Part shown: positions 26,695 to 37,212 of the stretch, piece after piece
How positions within the stretch are numbered: position 1 is the first letter of the stretch
How the letters are laid out: every line of letters begins with the position of its first letter
Source of the DNA: CAVXFS01 sp963761115
Lineage (GTDB): Bacteria; Pseudomonadota; Gammaproteobacteria; Burkholderiales; Gallionellaceae
Direction of reading: 5' to 3'
DNA: 64,000 nt
Assembly (NCBI GenBank): GCA_963761115.1
Contig: CAVXFS010000004.1
Span: 372,001 to 436,000, forward strand
Made by a program: the position numbers and the translations under genes
Notes under the pieces: generated by a model
Told to the model about the DNA's origin: nothing
The model's database searches: none
Seen by the model: the letters and a program-made list of their open reading frames with translations, nothing else

Positions 26695-26757
26695 CCCGAA
26701 TCTGTGTGGTTGGCTCAGGCTGGCCCCATTGATTGTTGAAAAAGGATTGATACCAGT

Positions 26758-27303
26758 ATGAATAAACTTCTAGTGACATTGTTTTCAATCGTGGTCGTGC
26801 TGGGCGGATGTGCCTCACCCGAACAAATTAATCAGCCGGCGACTGCTTCACAGATCAAGGGCATGTTCCCGCTGCTGCGGAATATCCGGGTTGACGATAT
26901 TAACGCTGGCAACCGGAAAAGTTATCTGCAGATATCCGGAATAGACCGCTGGGAATTCAAGCATGCATTGAAAGACGCTTTGGCAAAATCAGGATGGCTG
27001 ACGGACGATCCTGGCGCAAAATACGTGCTCAAGACCAGGATAGTGGAAGAGGGACAGCCGCCTACGGGGGTGGATATCACGGTGACCAGCGAGATCGAAT
27101 ATAAGCTGGTTCAAACATCGGACGGCAGAGAGTTTCTTGATGAACGCGTGCGTGCTTCCAGCACCGACCTGGACCGTACCCGCGAGATGCGCGAACGAAT
27201 CAAAGCGGCACAAATGGAGTCCGCGAAAAACACCATTGCGCAACTGATATCAAAGCTGGAAGCATTGATGGCAAAAAGGAACAGGGCTTTAAAGCTGAAT
27301 TAG
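26758..27303 (+). CDS. Putative lipoprotein
   Basis: A 181-residue protein with an N-terminal lipobox (VVVLGGCAS), so lipid-anchored, probably to the outer membrane because the residue after Cys is Ala. The C-terminal third (TREMRERIKAAQMESAKNTI) is charged and helical. The family is not recognised. It is preceded by an AAAAAGGATTG segment acting as a modest ribosome-binding site. Its short distance from the exported-protein gene suggests co-transcription. Confidence 0.72.
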   Translation: MNKLLVTLFSIVVVLGGCASPEQINQPATASQIKGMFPLLRNIRVDDINAGNRKSYLQISGIDRWEFKHALKDALAKSGWLTDDPGAKYVLKTRIVEEGQPPTGVDITVTSEIEYKLVQTSDGREFLDERVRASSTDLDRTREMRERIKAAQMESAKNTIAQLISKLEALMAKRNRALKLN

Positions 27304-27380
27304 GCATGAACCCGGCTTGATTATCGTCGGACCAGTCCGGTAAATGATCGCTGCTTTGCGCAGGCAGAAGGTTTCCGGAA

Positions 27381-28151
27381 TCAGAAATCGTTGCGCCATT
27401 TGCGCATGGCGGCAAACACGGCTGTCTCGTAGTTTGCCGGAAGCGCATGACCGGCATGCTGTTCCACGTTGCGAATGACCTCGGGTTCGCTGCAGCGCAG
27501 GAACGGATTGGTGTTTTTTTCCAGGGCGATGGTGGAAGGCAGCGTGGGTTTTCCCGCCGCGCGCACTGCGCGCGCATCCTGTTCGCGCTGCCTGAGCTGT
27601 GCGTTGTGCGGTTCACAGACCACCGCGAAGCGGATGTTGGCCTCGGTGTATTCGTGTGTGCAATACACCAGTGTTTCATTCGGCAGTTGCGCCAGGCGTT
27701 GCAGGGAATGATGCAATTGTGCGGCTGTGCCTTCGAACAGCCTGCCGCAACCGCAGCCGAACAGCGTATCGCCGCAGAACACCAGGTCTTCGTTCACATA
27801 GGCGATATGGCCGCTGGTATGGCCTGGGATATCCAGCACTTTCAGCCTGATGCCCGGCTGCGCTATATCGACAGTGTCACCTTCTACCAGCGCATGATCG
27901 ATGCAGGGAATGTCTTCATGCTTCGGTCCGTACACCGTAGCGTTGTATACTTGCGCCAGTTCGCAGATGCCGCCGATGTGGTCGCTGTGATGGTGGGTGC
28001 AGAGAATTGCGGTCAACTTGATGTTGTGTTGTCCCAGCCATGCGCGCACCGGATCGGCGTCGCCTGGATCGACGACTATTGCATGGCTGCCGTCATGCAG
28101 CGTCCAGATGTAATTGTCCCGGAAAGCGGGGATGGGAAAGATACTCAGCAT
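27381..28151 (-). CDS. gloB: Hydroxyacylglutathione hydrolase (glyoxalase II)
   Basis: Zinc-dependent thioesterase completing methylglyoxal detoxification (S-D-lactoylglutathione to D-lactate). It has 256 residues. The metallo-beta-lactamase motif is THHHSDHIGG; further ligands are in DIPGHTSGHIAY, FCGDTLFGCGCGRLFEGT and YCTHEYTEANIRFA. It is divergent from the methyltransferase gene with a 29-bp gap, an arrangement (gloB, methyltransferase, rnhA, dnaQ) conserved in beta- and gammaproteobacteria. Confidence 0.95.
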   Translation of the reverse strand: MLSIFPIPAFRDNYIWTLHDGSHAIVVDPGDADPVRAWLGQHNIKLTAILCTHHHSDHIGGICELAQVYNATVYGPKHEDIPCIDHALVEGDTVDIAQPGIRLKVLDIPGHTSGHIAYVNEDLVFCGDTLFGCGCGRLFEGTAAQLHHSLQRLAQLPNETLVYCTHEYTEANIRFAVVCEPHNAQLRQREQDARAVRAAGKPTLPSTIALEKNTNPFLRCSEPEVIRNVEQHAGHALPANYETAVFAAMRKWRNDF

Positions 28152-28180
28152 GGAAACATATTTGGGCAGGATGGCACCTC

Positions 28181-28975
28181 ATGTCAACCGCTAGTTCCCT
28201 GCACGACTGGTTCGCCACCACGCAGGGGCAGTACCTGCTGGTGCGGGAGCAGGAATTCTTCGATCAGGCCGTTGCCGACCTGTTCGGGTTCAATGCGGTG
28301 CAATTGGGCTTGACCCAGCATGAATTCCTGCGCGCCAGTCGCATGCCGGTGCGCATCATCGCCGGCAACAAGGCCGGGCTGAATGGCCGCGACGAAGGGC
28401 AATCCGGCGGCAGCAAGGAGAATGGCAAATACCCGACGGTCAGGCTGATCATGGAGGAATTACCGTTCGACAGCGCCAGCCTCGACCTGGTGGTGATGCC
28501 GCATGTGCTCGAATTCAACGAGCACCCGCACCATATCCTGCGCGAGGTCGAGCGCGTGCTGATGCCGGAAGGACACGTCATCATCGCGGCTTCAATCCGC
28601 GCAGCCTGTGGGGAGCCTGGCGCAGGCTGGACAGGCAGAAGGGTTATCCCTGGAACGGTAATTTCATCTCGTTGCCGCGCATGAAGGACTGGCTGGCGCT
28701 GCTTGGATTCGAAGTGGTCGCCGGGCGCTTTGCCTGCTATGCACCGCCGTTCAATCAATCCGAGATGGGTGGGTCGCATGAGTTTCATGGAGCCGGCGGG
28801 CGACCGCTGGTGGGCGGTGTGCGGCGGCATTTATTTTCTGCAGGCGATCAAGCGCGTGCATGGCATGCGCCTGATCAAGCCGAAATGGAACGAAGGACTG
28901 GTGGGCAAGCTGATGCCGAGTTCACCGAAGCTGAATAACCGCATGCCGCAGAAATCCGAAACGGACCCGCAATGA
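28181..28975 (+). CDS. SAM-dependent methyltransferase-like protein (class I), frameshifted twice
   Basis: Protein of about 264 residues of the methyltransferase group that sits between gloB and rnhA. It has a class I core (LPFDSASLDLVVMPHVLEF, HHILREVERVLMPEGHVIIA) and the family's C-terminal WGAWRRLD, PWNGNFISLPRMKDWL and GDRWWAVCGGIYFLQAIKR. The frame breaks at about 28587-28590 (one G missing, A-GFNPRS) and about 28765 (one extra base, QSE-WVGRMSFM). Its stop overlaps the rnhA start (ATGA). The substrate is unknown. Confidence 0.85.
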
Positions 28976-29428
28976 CCAGCGAAGAACCAGTCGAAATCTA
29001 TACCGATGGCGCATGCAAGGGCAATCCGGGCGTGGGCGGCTGGGGGGCATTGTTGATGCATCAACGGCAAGGAGCTCGAGCTGTGCGGCGGCGAGGCGCA
29101 CACCACCAACAACCGCATGGAATTGCTGGGCGCGATCCGGGCGCTGGAAGCCCTGAAGCGGCCGTGCCGGGTGGTCCTGCATACCGATTCGAAATATGTG
29201 CAGCAGGGCATCAGCGAGTGGGTGCATAACTGGAAATTGCGCGGCTGGAAGACGGCCGACAAGAAACCGGTAAAGAACGAGGATCTGTGGCGCAGGCTGG
29301 ACGAAATGGCGAACAGGCATCATGTCCAATGGGTCTGGGTCAAGGGCCATGCCGGGCACGACGGCAACGAGCGCGCCGACCAGTTGGCGAACAGGGGAGT
29401 TGAGGAATTGTTGCGCCAGGGCGGTTAA
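28972..29428 (+). CDS. rnhA: Ribonuclease HI, frameshifted
   Basis: Degrades RNA in RNA-DNA hybrids. It has about 151 residues when repaired. Active-site residues are Asp in IYTDGACKGNPG, Glu in NNRMELLGAI, Asp in LHTDSKYVQQG, and the late HxGxxxNERAD (GHAGHDGNERADQLAN). An extra C at about 29062 separates WGALLMH from NGKELELCGGEA. The start overlaps the methyltransferase stop. The gene is near-universal, so the break is probably a sequence error. Confidence 0.93.
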
Positions 29429-29429
29429 G

Positions 29430-29560
29430 CTGACCGCTCCTTCCCCCTTGCAGGGGGAAGGCTGGGATGGGGGTAGTGAGTTGGCTGACCCGTAGGAAGA
29501 TGAAGCCTCAACCCCCTCCCCCAACCCTCCCCCTGCCAGGGGGAGGGAGTGGTTGGCTTG
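29430..29560. repeat. Dispersed GC-rich element between rnhA and dnaQ
   Basis: Hairpins CCTTCCCCCTTGCAGGGGG (about 29441-29459) and CCCTCCCCCTGCCAGGGGG (about 29526-29546) flank a core with GGGATGGGGGTAG. This is the same two-hairpin architecture as the 13.5-kb array units, here as a single copy. Confidence 0.8.
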
Positions 29561-29638
29561 ATTGGCGCTGCTTGTCATGCAGAAACATTTGCATCAATCC
29601 GAGACTCTATATTTTCCGTATCAAATGGACATTCACGC

Positions 29639-30358
29639 ATGAGACAGATCGTACTGGACACCGAAACCACCGGCCTGGAACCCAGGCAGGGCCATCGCGT
29701 GATCGAACTGGCGGCGATCGAATTGATCAACCGCAGGGTTTCCGATCGTCGCTTTCACCGATATCTCAATCCGGAACGCGAGATCGATGCCGGTGCTGCG
29801 GCCGTCCATGGCTTGACGCTGGAACGCCTGCAGAACGAACCCAAGTTTGCCGAGGTCGCGCCCGCGATGCTCGAGTTCATGCGCGGCGCGGAACTGATCA
29901 TTCACAATGCGCCGTTCGATGTCGGTTTTCTCAACAAGGAACTGGAACTGGCCGGGCTGGGCGCACTGAACGATTTTTGTCCCAGCGTGATCGATACCCT
30001 GAAGCTGGCCAAGGAGCTTCATCCCGGCAAGAAGAACAACCTGAACGCCCTGTGCGATCGTTACCAGATCGATAATTCGCATCGCACCCTGCACGGCGCA
30101 TTGCTCGACACCGAACTGCTGGCGGAAGTCTATCTGGCGATGACGCGCGGCCAGGATAGTTTGCTGGGTGATGGCGGCAACGGGCAGGAAGAACTGAACG
30201 CCGTGTTGTCGGCAGATCGGTCGCGAAAATCCGTGCGGGTATTGCAGGCAACCGCTGAAGAGCTGGTGCTGCACACGCAGCAACTGGAAGAGATAGACCA
30301 GCTCAGCCATGGCAATTGCCTGTGGAAGAAGCTGGAATCGGGAGAACCATGCGCTTAG
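29639..30358 (+). CDS. dnaQ: DNA polymerase III epsilon subunit
   Basis: Proofreading 3'-5' exonuclease of the replicative polymerase, 239 residues. The DEDDh motifs are visible: DTETTGLEP (Exo I), HNAPFDVGFLN (Exo II), and HGALLDTELLAEVY (Exo III). The C-terminal ~60 residues form the usual linker to the alpha subunit. The last codons overlap the following hydrolase gene by 10 bases. Confidence 0.94.
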   Translation: MRQIVLDTETTGLEPRQGHRVIELAAIELINRRVSDRRFHRYLNPEREIDAGAAAVHGLTLERLQNEPKFAEVAPAMLEFMRGAELIIHNAPFDVGFLNKELELAGLGALNDFCPSVIDTLKLAKELHPGKKNNLNALCDRYQIDNSHRTLHGALLDTELLAEVYLAMTRGQDSLLGDGGNGQEELNAVLSADRSRKSVRVLQATAEELVLHTQQLEEIDQLSHGNCLWKKLESGEPCA

Positions 30359-31194
30359 CCAGGCCCCTGGGATTTGTGGCGGCGATATTGGTGCTGGCAT
30401 ACATTGCGATATGCGTGCGCATGTGGGACATCCAGAAGCAAAAGATCTTCCTGCCGGAAAAAGCCATGCAGACCACGCCGGACCGGGACGGCATGCGCTA
30501 CGAAGAAGTGCACATCGCGTCCGGCATCGGTGCGGACAAGGGCGACCTTTTCGGCTGGTGGATACCTGGAGCCAGCGCCTCATCCCCGGCGCTGCTTTAC
30601 CTGCATGGCAATTCACGCAATATCGGCCTGAATGTCGAACACGCGGCACGTTTGCACAGCATGGGCTATGGCTTGTTGCTGGTGGATTACCGCGGCTTCG
30701 GCAACAGCAGCGGCGGCGCACCAGACGAGGACAAGGTGTACGAGGATGCCGAAGCGATGTGGAACTACCTGCTTGGCCCGCTCAAACAGCCGCCTCAGCG
30801 CACCTTCATCTACGGCCATTCGCTCGGTGCTGCGATGGCCATCGACCTGGCTGTGCGCCATCCCGAGGCGGCGGGACTGATCACCGAGAGTGCCTTCACT
30901 TCGATGCTGGACATGGGCAAGCGCGATTACCCGTACCTGCCGGTGGATCTGTTGCTGAACCAGCGTTTCGATTCGATCGACAAGGTCGGCAAGCTGAAGA
31001 TCCCGGTGCTGTTCATTCATGGCACGTGGGACGAGAAGGTGCCATGGCAGATGAGCCAGCGGCTGTTCGATGCGGCGCCGCAGCCGAAATTCCTCAAACT
31101 CATCAAGGGCGGTGAGCACAGCAACAGCGGTGGCATCGCATCGGTGGAATACCGGGAAGCGGTGACCGCATTCGTGCAGCAGTATGCACATTAG
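30349..31194 (+). CDS. Alpha/beta hydrolase, membrane-anchored
   Basis: A 281-residue serine hydrolase with an N-terminal membrane helix (residues about 6-22, LGFVAAILVLAYIAICV). The nucleophile elbow is YGHSLGAAMA, the oxyanion-region motif LLYLHGNSRN, the acid in FIHGTWDEKVP and the histidine in GGEHSNSGG. The domain resembles the BEM46/YfhR-type hydrolases, whose substrates are unknown. ATG 30349 follows GGGAGAA. It overlaps dnaQ upstream and the flavoprotein gene downstream, so the three are co-transcribed. Confidence 0.85.
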   Translation: MRLARPLGFVAAILVLAYIAICVRMWDIQKQKIFLPEKAMQTTPDRDGMRYEEVHIASGIGADKGDLFGWWIPGASASSPALLYLHGNSRNIGLNVEHAARLHSMGYGLLLVDYRGFGNSSGGAPDEDKVYEDAEAMWNYLLGPLKQPPQRTFIYGHSLGAAMAIDLAVRHPEAAGLITESAFTSMLDMGKRDYPYLPVDLLLNQRFDSIDKVGKLKIPVLFIHGTWDEKVPWQMSQRLFDAAPQPKFLKLIKGGEHSNSGGIASVEYREAVTAFVQQYAH

Positions 31195-32438
31195 CGGTGA
31201 CGTCGCCGGTCAGATGCGTTCCCCGGTCGATGTGTTGATCATCGGCGCCGGCGCGGCCGGCATGATGTGCGCGCTGACTGCAGCGCAGCGCGGTCGTTCG
31301 GTATTGTTGCTCGACCATTCGGCCAAGCTGGCGGAGAAGATACGCATCTCCGGCGGTGGACGCTGCAATTTCACCAACCTCAATGCCGCGCCGGAAAATT
31401 TCATTTCGTCCAACCCGCACTTCTGCCGATCCGCGCTGGCGCGCTATACGCCGCAGCAATTCATCGCGCTGATGCAGCGGCATGGACTCGGCCTGGCATG
31501 AAAAGAAACTCGGCCAACTGTTCTGCGATGATGGATCGGAGGCCATTATCGCAATGCTGAAGCAGGAATGTGACGCGGCTGGCGTGCGCTGGTGCATGCC
31601 ATGCGAGGTTCACGGGATCGAACGGCAAGCCTCCTCTCAAGCGGGACAGGGGGAAGGCGGACACCCTCAGCCAATCACCCCACGCTTTTCTTTCGCCACT
31701 GATCGCGGATCTTTTCAGGCGCATTCACTGGTCATCGCCAGCGGTGGCCTGTCCATCCCCAAGATCGGCGCTACGCCTTTCGGCTACAAGGTCGCGCAGC
31801 AGTTCGGCATCCCGGTGACCAGGCTCAAGCCGGGGTTGGTGCCGCTGTCCTTCGATCCGGAGCAGTGGCAACCCTATGCGGCATTGGCAGGTGTGTCCGT
31901 GGATGCGGTCGTCTGTTACGGCAAACAATCGTTCCGCGAGAACCTGCTGTTCACCCATCGCGGCCTGAGCGGCCCGGCGATATTGCAGATATCGTCGTAT
32001 TGGGAGCCGGGGCAACCCCTGCACATCGACTTGCTGCCCGGCATGGATGCGGCGGAACTGTTCGCGCAGCATCGCGGCAGCCGTATGCAACTGGATAATT
32101 TCCTGGCGCAGTATCTGCCAAAGCGTTTCGCTGAAAATTTCGTCGCACAGTCACTGTCGAACAAACCGCTCAACCAGTATTCGGAAAAGGAACTCGTATC
32201 GCTGGCAGGCAACCTGCACGACTGGCAGATCACCCCGACCGGCACGCTGGGTTACGCCAAGGCGGAAGTGACCTGCGGCGGGGTGGATACGCATGCGCTG
32301 TCATCAAAGACCATGCAATGCAATGGAGTGAGCGGGCTGTATTTCATCGGCGAGGTGGTCGATGTCACCGGCCAGTTGGGTGGCTACAATTTTCAGTGGG
32401 CATGGGCATCGGCTTATGCGGCAGGACAAGCGGTGTGA
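31184..32438 (+). CDS. HI0933/YhiN family flavoprotein, frameshifted
   Basis: FAD-binding protein of about 417 residues in the HI0933 (YhiN) family, with unknown oxidoreductase function. The N-terminal dinucleotide site is IIGAGAAGMMCA, followed by KIRISGGGRCNFTN, the family hallmark. The first frame ends at 31501; the rest continues as AWHEKKLGQLFCDDGS, with GGLSIPKIGATPFGY, and ends with VVDVTGQLGGYNFQWAWAS. One extra G at about 31490-31491 explains the break. The start may be 31184 or the internal ATG 31214. Confidence 0.88.
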
Positions 32439-32555
32439 TCCGGCCCGGTTACGCTGAAATGATCCGGGTGGTTTCCGGGTACGGGAAGATATTTCTTGAC
32501 AACGGGATACGGCTGGAATAAACCTGCGTCACACCATTCAGAAATATCATTTCAA

Positions 32556-34686
32556 ATGGATGTGACAGACAATCCAGCGGGTTTATCCATTTTGATCCCG
32601 GCGTTTTACGCCAGTGCCGGGGTTACGTTGTTTGCCGCCATCCAGTTCGCTGTCATTGGCTGGGTGGGGCACCGCAAGCCGCTATATCTGTCATTCTCGA
32701 TACTTTGCCTGAGTGCGGTCGGGTTCATCACCGCCACGGCCCTGGCTTATTCGGCATCATCAGTTGCAATCGGGGCGGTAGATTTGCGCTGGCAAATATT
32801 CTGTTTCTGTCTGTTCTTTCCCGCCTTCTTCGAATTTGTTGCGCTCTATACCGGCCAGCGTCGGATCAGGCCATGGCTGATCGCACTTACCGCGCTGTGT
32901 CTGGTGCTGGCTTTGGTCAATTTCGAGATGCCGTACAGCCTGCGATATATCAGCATGGTGATGGCCGATCCGCTGCGTTTGCCCTGGGGAGAGACGCTTA
33001 CCCGATTTTCCGGAGAGTTGAGTCCATGGCTCACCTTTGCGCGGATCGTGGTGCTGGTGATACTTGGCTGGGCGATCTGGCGAACGGTGCTGCAATTTCG
33101 CGCGGGTCAGCGTCGCTCTGCCAGGTTTCTTGCTGCCGCTATCCTGCTATTCCTGTTCTCCCTGATCGAGGGATGGATGGTGGACCATGGATATTTGGAC
33201 TTTGTCTACGTCGTCGCATTTGCCTACATGAGCATCATTCTGGTCATGAGTTTTGGCCTGGGATCCGAGATCAACGTTCGCAACATGGAACTCGAGGCAA
33301 CTGCCAGCCGGACTCAAAAGGGAGATCGAAAAACGGGTGATGGCAGAAAATCATATCCGGGATATGGCCTATCGCGACTACCTGACCGGCCTGGCAAGCC
33401 GCGCGCTGCTTAACGAATATCTTGCCCGTGTGATGCAGGAAGCTGAAGCGAAGGACAGCAGGGGCGTGGTGTTGCTGATCGACCTTGATCATTTCAAGAC
33501 CATCAACGATGCATTGGGACACGAGGTTGGCGACCTGGTGCTGCGGGAAGTCGCCCGACGCCTGGAGAGCGAGGTTGCCGGGAAAGCATTTGTCGCGCGC
33601 ATGGGCGGCGACGAATTCATCGTTGTCATGCAGGATGATGCGCCGGAAGAGGAGATCACGGTGATGCGCGGACACCGAGCCGCCGAAAGCATCATGGCCA
33701 GCCTGGTGCGTCCGATCGTAATGGGGGAACGGGTGCTCAATATCGGGGCCAGCATTGGCGCTGCCCTGTTCCCGCAGCAGGATTGCACGGCCATGGATAT
33801 CCTGCGCTGCGTCGACATGGCGCTGTATCGGGCCAAGGCGCTCGGCAGGAACAACATCCAGTTCTTCATGCCGAGCATGCAGGTGGACGCAGATAAAAGG
33901 TTGCAGCTGGAAAAAGGCTTGCGTCTGGCGCTGGTCAACAATGAACTGTCGCTCAATTTCCAGCCCAAGGTCCATGCCACCGGGCAAGTGATGGGAGCCG
34001 AGGTGTTGCTGCGCTGGGTTCACCCGGAGCTGGGCAGGATTTCCCCGACTGCGTTCATTCCAGTCGCCGAGGAAACCGGAATGATCCATGCCATCGGTGG
34101 ATGGGTCCTGGAACAGGCTTGCGATTGCCTGGCGAATTGGAAAGCTGACGGGGTTCGCTTCGATGGGCGCCTTTCGGTCAACGTCAGCGCATGGCAATTC
34201 TCGCATCCGGATTTTGTCAAATGCCTTCGCCACATCGTATCGTCGCGCAACATCGACCCGCATCGCCTGATGCTTGAGATCACTGAAAGCGCTCTGGCTT
34301 ATAACATCGCAGAAACCGTTTCCAGGCTCAAGGAACTGCGTTCCATCGGGTTCCAGACATCGCTCGACGATTTTGGAACCGGCTATTCATCCCTTTCGCA
34401 TCTGCAGGACCTGCCGCTCGATGAACTCAAGATCGACCAGTCATTCGTCAGGCGCCTGTCGCTCGACGCGAACACTTCGCTGATCGATGCCATCATTTCA
34501 GTGGGTCAGCGGCTGCAATTGAAGGTCGTTGCAGAAGGCGTTGAAACCAGCGCGCAACTGCGCATCCTTGAGAGAGCCGGTTGCGACATCTTCCAGGGGC
34601 ATCTGTTTTCCAGGCCTTTGCCGGAAGCTGACTTCCTGGAATGGCTGGCCGGTGGTTCGGCAAAATTGGTGGTAGGCGCCGCATGA
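32556..34686 (+). CDS. Polytopic membrane GGDEF-EAL protein (EVL variant), frameshifted
   Basis: Inner-membrane c-di-GMP enzyme of about 709 residues. Residues 1-240 hold about seven predicted helices with no large periplasmic loop, so a membrane-embedded sensor is likely. The GGDEF domain is intact (ARMGGDEFIVVMQ). The EAL domain reads EVL (GAEVLLRW), a tolerated variant, with DDFGTGYSS retained. An extra base at 33312 separates LEATASR from LKREIEKRVMAENH. It lies just upstream of the secretion/adhesin genes and could tune local c-di-GMP for surface attachment; that link is inferred from position. It lacks the periplasmic domain of LapD. Confidence 0.85.
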
Positions 34687-34802
34687 GTGGCAGTAAAGCG
34701 GATCAGTAACTTTCCGGACGCTTATTTCAAGCCTTGGCCGAACAGCGTAGCCAGCCACACCAATGGGGCCAGCAACTTGCGCGTCAGTTTTTCAGCTTCG
34801 GG

Positions 34803-34858
34803 CTCCCCACTCCCCACTTCCCACTTCCCACTTCCCACTCCCCACTCCCCACTCCCCA
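34803..34858 (-). repeat. CTCCCCA/CTTCCCA heptamer tract
   Basis: Eight 7-bp units on the plus strand: two CTCCCCA, three CTTCCCA, three CTCCCCA. On the minus strand this is GGGGAGT/GGGAAGT, the same family as the mutL tract, and fits a G-quadruplex pattern. It lies in the 346-base gap between the GGDEF-EVL gene and the secretion ATPase gene. The remainder (34859-35032) is AT-richer and probably holds the secretion operon promoter, but I see no clear boxes. Confidence 0.85.
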
Positions 34859-35032
34859 CTCTCACATTGGACATGCCCATAAATTTGCCAGCCCTAAACT
34901 ATTCTCGTAGTATTCGCGGTGATTTTTCATTTCCGATGATATTGAAGTGTTTTTCATCTTTCAATGCGTTAACAATGGATATTATGCCTGGTGCCGCGCA
35001 TATGGATTCGCGCATAGGCCGAACTTATAAAT

Positions 35033-37210
35033 ATGACCACAGCCACTGGCGGCAGTACCGATTTACCCGAATCCCCGTTAGGTGACGAATCGTGGCGGCG
35101 GCACGATCCATTGCTGTCTTCGCTGATGGAGATTGCCCGCTTCCACCGGCGTGCCATGACGCCGGAAGGTTTTCTCTCCGGACTACCCCTTGAGGAAGGT
35201 CGCCTTACTCCCACCCTGCTGCGCCGCGCCGCAGCGCGAGCAGGCCTGGCATCCCGCATCTCGCGCCGCCCGCTGGATGCCATCCGCGCAGAACTGCTCC
35301 CTGCCATCCTGCTACTGAAGGATAACGATTCATGCATCCTGCTCGGCGTGAGCGAGGATCGCACGAGTGCGCGCGTGGTCTTTTCCGAGGCGGGGCAGGG
35401 CGCTACCGAGATCGCCATGGACCGATTGTTGTCCATCTACACCGGCTACTGCATTTTTGTGCGCCCGCGCTTTCGCTTTGACACGCGCGCCCCGGAAATC
35501 CGTCCGGCCGTGCACCGTCACTGGTTCTGGGGCGCGATCCTGGGCAATGTCCCGCTGTACAAGGATGTGTTGCTGGCGGCATTCCTCATCAACCTGCTTG
35601 CCATCGTGGTGCCGTTTTTCACCCTCAATGTGTACGACAAGGTTGTGCCGAACAATGCGTTCGAGACATTGTGGACATTGTCGATCGGGGTCGTGCTGGT
35701 GGTCTCTGCCGATTTCGGTTTGCGCATGTTGCGCGGTTACGTGCTCGATGTTGCCGGCAAGCGGGTCGATATCAATCTTTCCGCCTTGATCATGGAACGT
35801 GTCCTGGGCATGCAGATGATGCACCGCCCTGCTTCAGCCGGTTCCTTTGCCGCAAACCTGCGGGCATTCGAGTCGGTGCGGGACTTCATCACCTCGACCA
35901 CGGTGACTGCATTCATCGACCTGCCTTTTGCCATCATTTTCCTTTCGCTGATCGTCTGGCTGGGCTGGATGCTGGCCATACCGCTGGTCATTGCCATGGT
36001 CGGACTGGTCGTTTACGCGCTGATGCTACAGCCGATCATGCAGGAACTGACCGAAGCCACCTACCGTGCGACCGCCACGCGCAATTCCACGCTGATCGAG
36101 ACACTGGTCGGCATCGAAACCATCAAGACCCAGTGTGCCGAGGGCGTGATGCAGCGCAAATGGGAACACTCGGTGGCCTACCTGGCCAGGATCGGCGCCG
36201 ACTTGCGCTACAAGTCATCCTCGGTGGTGAACGGCAGCAGCGCGGTCCAGCAACTGGTCACCGTTGGCATAGTCATCATTGGCGTGTACCTGATCTCGGA
36301 TCACAAGCTATCCATGGGTGCGCTGATCGCGAGCGTCATGCTGTCATCGCGCGCCCTGGCACCTTTCGCGCAGATCGCCTCGCTGTTGACCCAATACCAG
36401 AACACGGCGATGTCCCTTTCGGCACTGGATCAGGTGATGATGCAACCGGTCGAGCGGCCGGATTCCGCAGCGTTCATTCGCCGTGAGCGCATACGCGGCG
36501 ATATCGAGTTCAGCCATGTCAAGTTTGCCTACCCCGGCGCACCGTCCGATGCACTCAACGACCTCAGCTTCCGCATCAAGGAAGGCGAACATGTTGCGAT
36601 CATCGGCAAGGTGGGTTCGGGCAAGTCCACCATCAACCGTCTCATCCTTGGCCTTTATCAGGCGAGCGATGGCGTCATCAAGATCGACGGGGTCGATATC
36701 CGCCAGTTCGACCCGGCCGAGCTGCGCAAGGCGCTGGGCTATGTGCCGCAGGATGTCTCGCTGTTCTATGGCTCCCTGCGCGAGAATATCAGCATCGGTA
36801 TCCCCCATGTGGAAGATCACGCCATTGTGCAGGCAGCCGAGATTGCCGGCCTGCATGAGTTGATCGGCAATCATCCCAAGGGGTTTGACATGCCTATCGG
36901 CGAGCGCGGCGAATCGCTGTCGGGCGGGCAGCGCCAATCGGTCGGTATCGCACGCGCCTTTGTCCATGAGCCCAGCGTTCTCCTGCTCGACGAACCCAGC
37001 AGCGCCATGGACAGCTCGACGGAGGATGCCCTGAAGGCACGCCTGGCGGCGTATGCCAAGGGCCGCACGCTGATCCTGGTCACACACCGGACCTCCCTGC
37101 TGGAGCTGGTCGACCGGCTGATCGTCATAGACCGCGGCAAAGTGGTTGCCGACGGACCCAAGCAACAGGTCACTGAAGCGTTGCAGAGCGGCAAAGTCGG
37201 GCGAGGTTGA
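35033..37210 (+). CDS. Type I secretion permease/ATPase (LapB-like)
   Basis: Inner-membrane ABC exporter of 725 residues for the adhesin downstream. The N-terminal ~150 residues are a C39-like domain without an evident catalytic Cys, typical of RTX-adhesin exporters. Helices of the ABC domain span about 170-450. The nucleotide-binding domain has Walker A GKVGSGKST (about 525), signature ESLSGGQRQ (about 628) and Walker B VLLLDEPSS (about 649). No strong ribosome-binding site is visible. It overlaps or abuts the HlyD gene (stop 37208-37210; next ATG 37213). Confidence 0.93.
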   Translation: MTTATGGSTDLPESPLGDESWRRHDPLLSSLMEIARFHRRAMTPEGFLSGLPLEEGRLTPTLLRRAAARAGLASRISRRPLDAIRAELLPAILLLKDNDSCILLGVSEDRTSARVVFSEAGQGATEIAMDRLLSIYTGYCIFVRPRFRFDTRAPEIRPAVHRHWFWGAILGNVPLYKDVLLAAFLINLLAIVVPFFTLNVYDKVVPNNAFETLWTLSIGVVLVVSADFGLRMLRGYVLDVAGKRVDINLSALIMERVLGMQMMHRPASAGSFAANLRAFESVRDFITSTTVTAFIDLPFAIIFLSLIVWLGWMLAIPLVIAMVGLVVYALMLQPIMQELTEATYRATATRNSTLIETLVGIETIKTQCAEGVMQRKWEHSVAYLARIGADLRYKSSSVVNGSSAVQQLVTVGIVIIGVYLISDHKLSMGALIASVMLSSRALAPFAQIASLLTQYQNTAMSLSALDQVMMQPVERPDSAAFIRRERIRGDIEFSHVKFAYPGAPSDALNDLSFRIKEGEHVAIIGKVGSGKSTINRLILGLYQASDGVIKIDGVDIRQFDPAELRKALGYVPQDVSLFYGSLRENISIGIPHVEDHAIVQAAEIAGLHELIGNHPKGFDMPIGERGESLSGGQRQSVGIARAFVHEPSVLLLDEPSSAMDSSTEDALKARLAAYAKGRTLILVTHRTSLLELVDRLIVIDRGKVVADGPKQQVTEALQSGKVGRG

Positions 37211-37212
37211 GC

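Noticed and set aside
27447..28313. 288-codon plus-strand open frame
   Set aside because: Antisense to gloB, whose zinc motifs are unambiguous.
32556..34686. LapD receptor for the adhesin system
   Set aside because: LapD has a periplasmic output domain between two helices and degenerate catalytic motifs. This protein has about seven helices, no such domain, and intact GGDEF.
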